Shown here: positions 55,636 through 64,000 of the stretch, one piece after another
Layout: the number at the start of each line of letters is the position of its first letter
Numbering within the stretch: position 1 is the stretch's first letter
Assembly (NCBI GenBank): GCA_030704615.1
Contig: CM060734.1
Coordinates: 22,010,001-22,074,000, forward strand
Length of the DNA stretch: 64,000 nt
Direction: 5' to 3'
Origin: Takakia lepidozioides
Lineage: Eukaryota; Streptophyta; Takakiopsida; Takakiales; Takakiaceae
Notes under the pieces: generated by a model
Databases searched by the model: none
What the model was told of the DNA's origin: nothing
The model's input: the letters and a program-made list of their open reading frames with translations, nothing else
Position numbers and translations under genes: made by a program

Positions 55636-57625
55636 TTGTGTCTGAGTCTCTCTCTTTACATGATAGAGGCCCTTGTACTTCTCTTTAACCTTATCTGGAG
55701 GACTGAAATGATCCCCTTCCGCTGGCGACAGGGGGTCATTGTCAATCTATATAAGAAGGGTGACAGAGAAGAACCGGGGAACTTCCGAGGCATCACGCTC
55801 CTCAATGCCGTTGGCAAGATATTTTGCAGAGTTATAAGTACTCGTCTCCAGGTTGATCTGGAATGTAGAGGTTGTTTCCACGAAGGCCAAGCTGGCTTTG
55901 GGCGAAACAGGGGCTGTGTGGATCATATCTTCACTCTAAGCCAGATTATCCAGGGAAGGAAAAAAGAAGGGAAACCCGCTTTTGTATTTTTCTTGGATGT
56001 CAAAGACGCTTATGACACAGTGTGGAGAGACAGTCTATGGCTCCGACTCTGGTCATGTGGGATCAAGGGAAAGATCTGGAGAGTGGTCCATAACTTGTAT
56101 GCTCACACCAAAATTTGTGTCACTGTTGATGGACAGAAGTCTAACTTCTTTGACATAGACCAAGGTGTAGCTCAAGGATGTACCCTCTCCCCTCTGCTCT
56201 TCAATGTTTCATCAATCAACTCCTCGAGGATGTGGAAAGTGAGGGATTTGGGTTAAGGGTGGGTGATGTCACCATACCAGCCCTTATGTTTGCGGATGAC
56301 TTCGTAGGCATAGGGCCTTCCAATCTCCAGGAGTTGATTTATTGCGTGAAGAGATACTTTGACCCTTTGGGGCTAGAGGCTAACATCAGTAAATGTGCAG
56401 TGGTGGCATTCAACGAACGAGGGGAGGTAGGAGGTGATGTCAAGTGGCAGTGGGGAAGCCAAGAGATTCCGGTCCTCCCTTCCTACATATACCTCGGCGT
56501 TGAGTTTTCCTCCAACTGTAATTGAGATGCACATATTCAGAAAGTTGTTCAAACTGGCAAGCGCAAAGCGCTGGGTCTCACTAATTTTTTCCACTGCAGA
56601 GGGATCGACTCTGGGGTAAAAAAACCATGCTTTGTCACGTTATTAGACCTGCCTTGGAGTATGCATCTGTAATATGGGTTGACAACTCCAACCAGGCTAA
56701 GTGTCTAGAATCCATTCAAGTGGGGGTGCTTAAGGAGTGCATGTCAGCATGCTCCAAAACAGCCAACGTAGCTGTTCGGGGTGAGTTTGGCATCCCTACC
56801 TTAAGCTCCCCGACGAGATGAATTCAAGGTCAGATGGTGGGGTCAGCTGCAAATATGTCCAACATCAGATTTCCTAAGTTAATCGACTCTATATCTTGGA
56901 AGCAGGATTGCCCTGTCAAACAGGGTAAGTCCTGGCGGAGGAGAGTAGAAGAGATTCGCAAGGATCTGAATCTTAGCCCGCTAGTCTTGACCCTGCTGGA
57001 TAAATCTGACTTAGAGGCTGTAGTGTCCAAAGCCATGTCTGTTACCAGGAAATTGGCTGATGAAAATGAACTTAGGCAGAAAACTTCCCTGAACTTGTTT
57101 CCAGTCTGTGACATGGGGGAGGACATCATGGATGACCTCAAGGGTTTAACCACTCTTGGCACTAGACTGAAATTTAAACTCAGGGCGGGAAGCCTACCTT
57201 TGAACGGCAAACAGAAGCAGAGAGGAAAGGGAGAGTGCAATTGCCCGTTGTGTGGGCAACCTGAAGACAATATTCATTTTCTGGTTCATTGTCCGGGGTT
57301 CTCTCACCAGAGAGACGCTCTCTTCAAATCTACCAAGGGAATTGTGCCTGTACCTCTGTTTACCAACTTTGAAAGTCTCGAGGCTGAGCCAAAAGCCCAG
57401 GCCCTTTTGGGGCCTAGTTATCAGGCAAACCACACACAGCAGGTTGATGCTTGTGTAATGGTATTTCTAGAGGATATCGGGAAAACCCGGATCAAATGTT
57501 TAAACCAAGGTAAGTCTTACTACCGACGTAAGCCCCTGACAAAGGTAGGTTCCGTCCCTTTGTGTTCCGCTCAAACTGGGCGCGGAGTCAATGGCCACAA
57601 GGCTACGGCAAACAACGTGTTATGA
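55636..57625 (+). pseudogene. LINE ORF2 remnant (reverse transcriptase and zinc finger)
   Basis: The plus strand opens in RT: VIVNLYKKGDREEPGNFRGI, LLNAVGKIFCRVISTRLQ, GFGRNRGCVDHIFTLSQII, FVFFLDVKDAYDTVWRD and QGVAQGCTLSPLLFN. After a frameshift near 56200 it gives ALMFADDFVGI, the FADD active site. A thumb-like part (YIYLGVEFSSNCN, then HVIRPALEYASVIWVDN) is broken by another frameshift near 56525 and a stop at 56819. The last frame (56834-57625) ends with CNCPLCGQPEDNIHFLVHC, the C-terminal zinc-binding motif of many LINEs. The endonuclease and ORF1 are missing (5' truncation). It ends only about 100 bases before the PPR frame. Confidence 0.9.
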
Positions 57626-57727
57626 GACATTCTTTACTGAGATACTCAGAGATACCCCTCCCTCACATATGAACCAAGTCAGCATAGGAACTAGAGTTTT
57701 GGAAGTAGGGTGGGTGTGGTTTTGTGA

Positions 57728-60667
57728 TTGTCAGCTACTTGCAGGAAGGGGGAATGTCTATACATTTTCTGTAACGGAGCATGGATAGCTGAAAGATGCA
57801 GGGATGGACTTTGGGTGCAGATCCATCCTAGAGGGGCAGATTTCAAGGACAAGAGTACCAACGAGGCACTGTGCATTAATAGCTACAAAAAACCTGCCTG
57901 GGTAGACAGTCAGCTGGAAGCAGCAGCAGCAGAGTCTTCTGGCATTTGTAGGGATGTGAAGATACTGTGTAAGGCAGGACAACTAAAGGAGGCGCTGCAC
58001 ATTTTGAACCAAGGAGGCACTTCAGCAGACTCCAGTACTTATGTCTGTCTCTTGCAGGAGTGTATCAGGATGAAAGGCCTAGCTGAGGGAAAGCAGGTGC
58101 ACACCCACATTATCCAAAGTGCATTCAAGGCAGACACCTTCATACACAACAACCTCATAAATATGTATGCCAAGTGCGGGAGTGTGGGGGATGCACGCCT
58201 AGTATTTGACCTAATGCTTGAACGAAATGTATTTACGTGGAACATAATGATGGCAGGATATGCCAAGCATGGGTATGCTAGGGAGGCTTTAGAGGCCCAT
58301 GAGCAAATGATTCGGGTTGGGGTGACTCCCAACAGGGTCTCGTTCATTTGTGCTCTCAAGGCTTGTGCTAGCCTAGGAGCCCTGGAGAAGGGCCAAGAGA
58401 TCCATTCTGATATTGTCAAAGCTGGAATTCAACCAGATATAATTCTGGACAGTGTAGTTGCTTCCATGTATGCCAGATGTGGATGCACAAAAGAAGCACG
58501 ACGAGTCTTCAACAATATGGCTAAACGAACAGTGGTCTCATGGAATGCATTGATCTCAGGATACAATCAGCATGGGAGTGCTAGGGAGGCCCTCGAGATC
58601 TATGAGCAAATGATTCAGGAAGGGGTGACACCCAACCAGGTCACTTTCATTTGTGTTCTCAATGCTTGTGCCAGCCTGGCAGCCCTGGTAAAGGGGAAAG
58701 AGATCCACGCTGACATCATCAAAGCTAGATTGGTGCCAAATATAAAACTGGAAAATACCCTTGTTGACATGTATGCCAAATGTGGCAAGATTAAGGATGC
58801 ATATCACGTGTTCAGCAATATGGCTGCACGAGATGTGGTGTCATGGAATGCAATGATTGCAGGATATGCCCAGCATGGGTATGGCAGGGAGGCATTGGAG
58901 ACCTATGAGCACATGTTACGGGAGGGGTTGATGCCCAATAAGGTCACTTTCATTTGTACTCTCAAGGCATGTGCCAGCCTGGGAGCCCTGGAAAATGGCC
59001 AAGAAATCCATGCTGACATCATCAGAGCTGCAATCGTGCCAGATATCATTCTTGAAAACACCATTGTTGATATGTATGCCAAATGTGGGAACATAAAGTA
59101 TGCACGTGAGGTGTTCAACAATATGGCATCTCGAAATGTGGTGTCATGGAATGCAATGATCACAGGATATGCTCAGCATCAGTGTGGTAGCGAGGCTCTG
59201 GAGATCTATCAGGACATGAGACAAGAAGGGGTGATGCCCGACCAGATCACCTTTGTTTCTGTGCTCAATGCATGTGCCAGCATGGCAGCTCTGGACAAGG
59301 GCAAAGAAGTCCATGATGACATCATCGAAGCCCGGATTGAGCCAAATTTGATTCTGGATAGTGCACTTGTTGACATGTATGCCAAATGCAGGAGCATTGA
59401 AGATGCATATCGAGTATTTGATAATATGGCTCAACGAGATGTGGTCTCATGGAGTGCAATGATAGCAGGATATGTGCAGCAAGAGTGTGGTAGGGAGGCT
59501 TTAGAGACCTATGAGCAAATGATACAGGAAGGGGTGATGCCTGACCAGGTTACATTTGTAGGTGTTCTCAGTGCATGTGCCAGCCTGGCTGCCCTGGAAA
59601 GGGGCAGAGAGATCCATGCCGACATCATCCAAGCCACAATTGAGCCAGATATCATCCTGGAAAATACCCTTGTGGATATGTATGCCAAATGTGGGGACAT
59701 GGAGGATGCACACCGAGTGTTTGACAACATGGTTCAACGAGATGTGGTCTCTTGGAGTGCATTGATCACAGGATATGCTCAGCACGGGTGCAGTACAGAG
59801 GCCTTGCAACTGTTTGAACAAATGCAACAGGAGGGTTTGAAGCCAAACGGGATCAGTTTCATAGGTATTCTCTCTGCATGTAGCCATGTGGGTCTGGTTG
59901 ATGAAGGCAGTTACTACTTCAATTCCATCCGTCGAGATCATGGCCTTACTCCTACAATGGAGCACTTTGCCTGCATGGTAAACCTTCTTGGCCGTGCAGG
60001 GCGGCTGGATGAGGCAGAGGACTTCATTGACAGAATGCCGATTCAACCAGATGCTGGGGTGTGGGGGGCCTTGCTTGGTGCCTGCAGACTTCATGGCAAT
60101 GTTGAGGTGGCAGAGCGTGCGGCAAAATGCCTTCTCACGTGGGATGCGCAGGTTGCAACAACATGCGTGCTGCTTTCAAATATCTATGCAGCAGCTGGCA
60201 GGTGGGAGGATACTGCAAAGGTGAGAAAAATGATGAAGGACAAAGATGTCAGAAAGGAGCCAGGTTGGTGCTCCATTGATGTCGACAATCAAATGCATAC
60301 ATTTTTTGTAGATGACAAACTACACCCACAGATGGATTCAATACATGCTGAACTGAAGAGATTGTCTGGGGTGATGAAGGAGGCTGGATACATACCTGAT
60401 ACACGCTTTGTACTGCATGAGGTTGAGGAGGAGCAAAAGGAACTCTCTCTTGCCACACACAGTGAGAAGCTGGCCATTGCTTTCGGGCTCATCAGCACGC
60501 GCTCTGGGAAGCCTCTCAGGCTGATCAAGGACCTTCGGGTGTGTGGTGACTGCCACACAGTCACCAAATTCATCTCAAGGATTGTCGGGCGATCAATAAT
60601 TGTACGGGATACCAACCGCTTTCACCACTTCCAAGATGGGGTTTGTTCTTGTGGTGATTACTGGTGA
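57728..60667 (+). CDS. PLS-class PPR protein with DYW domain, organelle RNA-editing factor
   Basis: One uninterrupted frame encodes six P-L-S repeat triplets of almost exactly 101 residues (from about residue 120 to 725). It continues with E1/E2 motifs (MEHFACMVNLLGRAGRLDEA, VWGALLGACRLHGNVEVAER), a PG box (EPGWCSID) and a complete DYW deaminase ending CSCGDYW. Zinc/catalytic signatures are present: HSEKLAIAFGL, CGDCHTVTKFIS and HHFQDGVCSCGDYW. Such proteins bind organelle transcripts sequence-specifically and deaminate C to U in mitochondria or plastids. The frame is opened by TGA at 57725 and has no ATG until codon 115 (58070), already inside the first repeat region. The true N-terminus, including any targeting peptide, must therefore come from an upstream exon (a possible acceptor, ctacttgcag, lies at 57734-57743), or the start is lost. 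The frame has no intron. Confidence 0.93.
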   Translation: MSATCRKGECLYIFCNGAWIAERCRDGLWVQIHPRGADFKDKSTNEALCINSYKKPAWVDSQLEAAAAESSGICRDVKILCKAGQLKEALHILNQGGTSADSSTYVCLLQECIRMKGLAEGKQVHTHIIQSAFKADTFIHNNLINMYAKCGSVGDARLVFDLMLERNVFTWNIMMAGYAKHGYAREALEAHEQMIRVGVTPNRVSFICALKACASLGALEKGQEIHSDIVKAGIQPDIILDSVVASMYARCGCTKEARRVFNNMAKRTVVSWNALISGYNQHGSAREALEIYEQMIQEGVTPNQVTFICVLNACASLAALVKGKEIHADIIKARLVPNIKLENTLVDMYAKCGKIKDAYHVFSNMAARDVVSWNAMIAGYAQHGYGREALETYEHMLREGLMPNKVTFICTLKACASLGALENGQEIHADIIRAAIVPDIILENTIVDMYAKCGNIKYAREVFNNMASRNVVSWNAMITGYAQHQCGSEALEIYQDMRQEGVMPDQITFVSVLNACASMAALDKGKEVHDDIIEARIEPNLILDSALVDMYAKCRSIEDAYRVFDNMAQRDVVSWSAMIAGYVQQECGREALETYEQMIQEGVMPDQVTFVGVLSACASLAALERGREIHADIIQATIEPDIILENTLVDMYAKCGDMEDAHRVFDNMVQRDVVSWSALITGYAQHGCSTEALQLFEQMQQEGLKPNGISFIGILSACSHVGLVDEGSYYFNSIRRDHGLTPTMEHFACMVNLLGRAGRLDEAEDFIDRMPIQPDAGVWGALLGACRLHGNVEVAERAAKCLLTWDAQVATTCVLLSNIYAAAGRWEDTAKVRKMMKDKDVRKEPGWCSIDVDNQMHTFFVDDKLHPQMDSIHAELKRLSGVMKEAGYIPDTRFVLHEVEEEQKELSLATHSEKLAIAFGLISTRSGKPLRLIKDLRVCGDCHTVTKFISRIVGRSIIVRDTNRFHHFQDGVCSCGDYW

Positions 60668-61964
60668 AACCAGCAACAGCATGACAGAAAGGATCTTCCT
60701 CTAATGGAAGGGTCATAATTTGTTGGTGTTTTTGTATGTAAAGATTCAGGTAGATGGACTATTTGGGCATCAAAGGTTATCTGGATCACACTATACGACA
60801 ATGTGTTAATGGGCACAATAGTTTCTCTGTCTCAAGGAAGGGCTAAAGTTCCAAGGGCGTCATCCTTGGGTGTGGCTGGGCACAATGGTGTGGGGATTGG
60901 CACCAATGCTTGCTTTCCACACTTCGCCGGGTGTGTGTTCGTTGCAAGAAGAGGACACACTACTACTGCCCACAGTGTCAGTCCACGGTCATGTGCCTGG
61001 GTGATTGCTGGCGGGAGGCTCACCGCAGCAGGGGAAGGTGACTTCAATTCACTTCTTGTCTTGATGTTCTTATGTTGTGTTCATTTGTGGCGGGCAAGTG
61101 TGAGTGCTCAATGCTGACTGTGCCTGTTTATATGGTGGTAGGGTGGGCGTGGTGGTCATGTGTGGGGGTGCTCAATGGTGTGAGGGCGGGCAGTCAAGGG
61201 AGTGGGGCATGCGCAGGTTTTTGCTGTGTGGGGGTCGGGCAGGCTCTTGGCGGTGGTGGGTTGCTGCTTTGTTCGCGCGTCATCAATGGTCCAGGGGCTC
61301 TGGTTGCTGTGTTGCAGGCCGTTGAGGTTGCTTTGACATGGGGATGGGTTGGGAGTGGGTTTCATCCTTTTTTTGGGGTCATTGTTGTTTTGCAGGGAAG
61401 GGGGGAGCTGCAGCTTGGTTGGTTGGTTTTTTGAGGGGATGCTTGCTTGGGGGGGGGGGGGGGGGGGGGCTGCATATTACCACTCTCCGTAGGAAAGGCT
61501 AGAACACTGGTCCCCTCTCTGTTATCACGGCAGGCACTCGAGGTGGTATCCACAATGCCAGTATCGATGCACTACACGGTAACTTCCACCTCCCAATCTC
61601 CCATGTCCACAAGTGTTTTAAGGCAATTCACCTACAACTAGAATCTAAGCCCCCTTCGGCACCGGCCTAGACTCCCCCTGGTACCCCAAGTATCCTGGGA
61701 CACCCAGGGTACCCATGCGGGTCGACGGAGTCGCTGTAGCAAGATCCCGCTCCTCTGCAATTCCCGGCACCACAATTTCTCATCAGATCAGATTTAGTTA
61801 GTCATTTCTTGACAAATATCCTAGGTTAGAGAATGGTTGGCATGTACCCTAGAGTACCCTGGGTACCCTCACCCCTTGGACATCGGTGTCCCTTGGACAC
61901 CCGCACTACTTATAGGGCCCACCCCCGAAAAGGGGCAGTAGCCGCAAGGCGAAGTGGCTCTTAA
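60668..61964. other. 3' flank of the PPR gene, no gene recognised
   Basis: Includes G/T-rich sequence and a 21-base G run (61449-61469). Around 61670-61890, GGTACCC/GGGTACC words recur (cctgggacacccagggtacc, ctagagtaccctgggtaccc) with ggacac/gtgtcc partners. The right end is the 3' side of the minus-strand LINE. Confidence 0.45.
61449..61469. repeat. 21-base G homopolymer
   Basis: An uninterrupted run of 21 G in the 3' flank of the PPR gene, one of three long G runs on the same strand in the last 10 kb. Confidence 0.9.
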
Positions 61965-62313
61965 TTACGCCGGCTTCGGCCGGAGTCTTCTCTCTCTCTG
62001 GTCATCCTCAATTTGCCAAGTGTTGTCAGCGTGTGGGAAGTCCTGCCATTTGCATAGGTAATATGTGTCAAGGCAGGTAGCACCGAATGAGTCTATAGAA
62101 GTCTGGGTTTTAATACCCAGTATTGCTTCAATGACATAGGCATTTGGGTTGTCAGAGTTATTGTGGGAAGAGGGTGAAGAGTGGGGAGAGTGCGGTGTGG
62201 CAGCTGGGGAAAATGAGTGGTGGGTGCATGTCGTTGGGATAGAAAGGCTGGGGGAAAGGGGTGATGGAAGTTGGTCCACGGGTTGTGGCAGGGTAACAGA
62301 ATCATAGGAAGAT

Positions 62314-62352
<39 letters not shown>

Positions 62353-62441
62353 AGATCTGACCTGAACTCCGGGAGTAGGTCTTCATGTGGGCTGTGTGGG
62401 AACAGTCGGCAAGGAAGATCACAGTCCAGGGTGCATGACAC
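61965..62441 (-). pseudogene. Chromodomain at the 3' end of a LINE, after a polyproline linker
   Basis: The minus frame has a Pro/Ser/His-rich linker containing a polyproline run encoded by the 36-base G tract (62315-62350), then a chromodomain: AYVIEAILGIKTQTS, a variable loop, DTYYLCKWQDFPHADNTWQI, and an acidic end. The aromatic cage positions seem present (Tyr, Trp, and a Trp in NTWQ). The segment ends at 61965 and lies downstream of, and in the same orientation as, LINE RT sequence. The frame is separated from RT by a stop at 62514-62516. Chromodomains bind methylated histone H3 and are well known at the C-terminus of Ty3/gypsy integrases, not usually of LINEs. Confidence 0.75.
62315..62350. 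repeat. 36-base G homopolymer
   Basis: An uninterrupted run of 36 G. On the minus strand it encodes the polyproline of the linker before the chromodomain. The length may be inaccurate, since such runs are hard to sequence. Confidence 0.9.
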
Positions 62442-62513
62442 AAATGGGATAGCAGAATAAGGTACGGAGATAGTGGAGAAATCGGCAGGTTTTAATAGTG
62501 GCTCTAGAGTATT

Positions 62514-63420
62514 TCAGAGTAATTCACCAGGGGTGATAAACTTGATACCAGTGACAGTGGTAAGTTGGGTGAGGTTAGTGATGTGCCGTTCTTTAAAGTA
62601 GGTGAGGATGGTTGTTTTCTGACGGGCGTGGGTGGCTTCGAATTGAGAACGGAATGGGCTAGAAGACCAGGAAATTTCTAGTGGAGAGACTTTGTTAGGA
62701 TATCCTGGCAGATCAGTTTGAAGGCTGATACGCATTTGTCGGAGAATAAGCAGGGATCGTGCAGTTGGGGAGTGGCGGCAAGATTGTGGATGGAGAGTAG
62801 GGAGAGAGTGAAGCCCATTAAATTTTGAGGCTAGGTGCTTGATGAGTCCACGGTAGGTGAACCCTAATCGACCAGGGTCGCTAAGGGCTTCTAGTAGTTG
62901 AGTACCCAGGGTGCGGGCATAGGAGGTGATGAGGGGGCTAGAACCTATACCATAGCTTGGGTAAGGGCATTTGGGGTGCTGGTAGGAAGACCATAGATCC
63001 GTTTGGTAAGTTGGATAATATGTTTGTCAAGCATGCGGATGTCTGGAAGGAGAAATGGTGGAAGGGAGAATGGAGCAACGTGGAATGCATATTGGACTTG
63101 TGGTTTAAGTACCGATTGGGTGATCGCTAATTTAGGTCTAATGGGTAGAGGGGCTTTGAGGAGTGCCAAACTCTTGTTAGTTAGTTTGGTAAGTGTAGTA
63201 GCTTTTTTAACCTGCCAGTTGAGTGATGGGACGAGTTGTATGCCTAAGTATGTATAAGGTTCGTCAGGTCCCAAGAAAGGGAAAGGGCTATGCTGATATG
63301 GATGTAGTTTTGCAGTGGGAATCAATCGCGGCCCGGGTGAGCTTGCTGCGGTGGGTAGCTGCTGTGACGGCGCATTTGTGGATACTGAGTTCCATGCCTG
63401 ACTAGAGATTAAAGCGAGAT
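62514..63420 (-). pseudogene. LINE RT thumb and connector region
   Basis: The minus strand gives LSIHKCAVTAATHRSKL (post-active-site RT segment, near 63370). After a frame change it gives PYTYLGIQLVPSLNW and KLTNKSLALLKAPLPIRPKL, the YLG thumb region typical of LINE ORF2, then a helical connector to 62514 ending in TAG. The palm with the YADD box is not present. Frameshifts and the missing palm show it is defective. Confidence 0.7.
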
Positions 63421-63459
63421 AATTAGGGATGGGGAGGTAGGCGGTGGGTTATTAATGGG

Positions 63460-63963
63460 TAGATCATGCACCAGCAGGATGTCGGGGCATAATCTGGCAG
63501 AACAGGTGTATGGGGGACGCGAACAAGTACATGGAAGTAGCCATGGTGGAACAATGTGATCTGGGGGTTTGCCTTGATAGGTGCCTGCATTGACGAGTGA
63601 GAACTAGCGAGTTTCAGAGCGCTGCATGAGGAGTTTGTGGATGTGCCAAACCGCTTGGTTGTGACGGGTTATATGACCGTGGATGACTGGATGGGTGCAT
63701 TGGCTAAGTATATGTGGCCATGTGTCCCGGACCTGGTGAGTGTGTAAGCATAGCGGGCAGTATGTTGATGGGAAGAGGCGTGGCCAGAAGACGTGCTTTC
63801 GTTGGTGGCCCATATATTGTGCGTAACGAAATTTAAGTGTTTGTCTAATTTGAGCATCAGTTGCAGCTTTGGAGTGCTGGAAATAGTTGGAGAGTTTATG
63901 GTGGAGTATAGTGGATAGTGCCCATTTTTTAATATGAATTTTGGTGTGGCTCATGGATGCCAT
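63460..63963 (-). pseudogene. LINE C-terminal zinc finger/endonuclease-like segment, out of normal order
   Basis: The minus strand encodes YCPLCLHTHQVRDTWPHILS followed by QCTHPVIHGHITRHNQAVWH, a C-x2-C ... H ... C motif like those at LINE C-termini. Beyond a stop near 63604 it continues with IVPPWLLPCTC and CSARLCPDILLV, reminiscent of an endonuclease-type PD motif. This segment lies upstream of the RT thumb on the minus strand, although the usual order is RT then zinc finger. Either two LINE copies are joined head to tail, or the element is rearranged. It runs towards the window edge. Confidence 0.55.
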
Positions 63964-64000
63964 TGCTTGTTGAGTGGCCTCCTTAGTGAGGATGGTGAGG

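Noticed and set aside
59501-60094. Minus-strand ORF of 197 codons
   Set aside because: Antisense shadow of the PPR repeats, with the same shadow recurring in each 303-bp unit.
61072-61434. Gly/Val-rich ORF after the PPR gene
   Set aside because: Product of a G/T-rich sequence, with no domain and no start context.

Overview
This window looks like nuclear DNA of a land plant with a large, repeat-filled genome. My best guess is a fern or another seed-free vascular plant. The reasons are an intact plant-type PLS-class PPR protein ending in DYW, a layered set of plant-type retroelements (Ty1/copia, chromodomain Ty3/gypsy, other Ty3/gypsy, LINEs), GT-AG introns in gene fragments, and A/T-rich spacers. 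I see no bacterial, organellar or viral-genome layout. The species call is inference from style and was not tested by a search.

Layout. 1-7.1 kb: a decayed LINE-type ORF1 (DUF4283-like domain plus zinc knuckle) and a broken Ty1/copia pol on the minus strand. 7.1-18.2 kb: the most striking object, a Ty3/gypsy-type element on the plus strand that reads gag - protease - C5-cytosine methyltransferase - (deleted) RT/integrase - PHD finger, between LTR sequences. 18.2-22.4 kb: a two-exon minus-strand gene relic, a chromovirus LTR fragment and a solo LTR made largely of a 10-bp repeat. 22.4-27.8 kb: chromovirus A (minus, badly broken). 27.9-33.3 kb: 120-bp satellite-like repeats, large inverted repeats, a broken protein-kinase gene, and an array of short hairpins. 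33.3-45 kb: nested insertions. Plus-strand gypsy element D is interrupted by a CACTA-like/tRNA-like segment and then cut off by the LTR of element C. C is in turn split by chromovirus B, which is almost intact. 45-48.3 kb: a second 10-bp repeat array, a CTD-phosphatase-like gene fragment and a dispersed short palindrome. 48.4-52.2 kb: gypsy element E (minus), with gag, protease, a dUTPase-like domain, the start of RT and an extra 5' ORF. 55.6-57.6 kb: a LINE ORF2. 57.7-60.7 kb: the intact DYW PPR gene. 62-64 kb: LINE sequences on the minus strand with a C-terminal chromodomain.

How the parts work together. Almost everything is transposon-derived, and the only convincingly intact host-type gene is the PPR gene, an organelle RNA-editing factor. 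Several elements carry an extra domain that deals with chromatin or nucleotides: methyltransferase plus PHD finger, chromodomains on gypsy and on LINE sequence, and dUTPase. The methyltransferase-PHD retroelement is the best candidate for an unusual system. It could in principle write DNA methylation and read histone state, but this copy is defective through internal deletion, frameshifts and nonsense codons.
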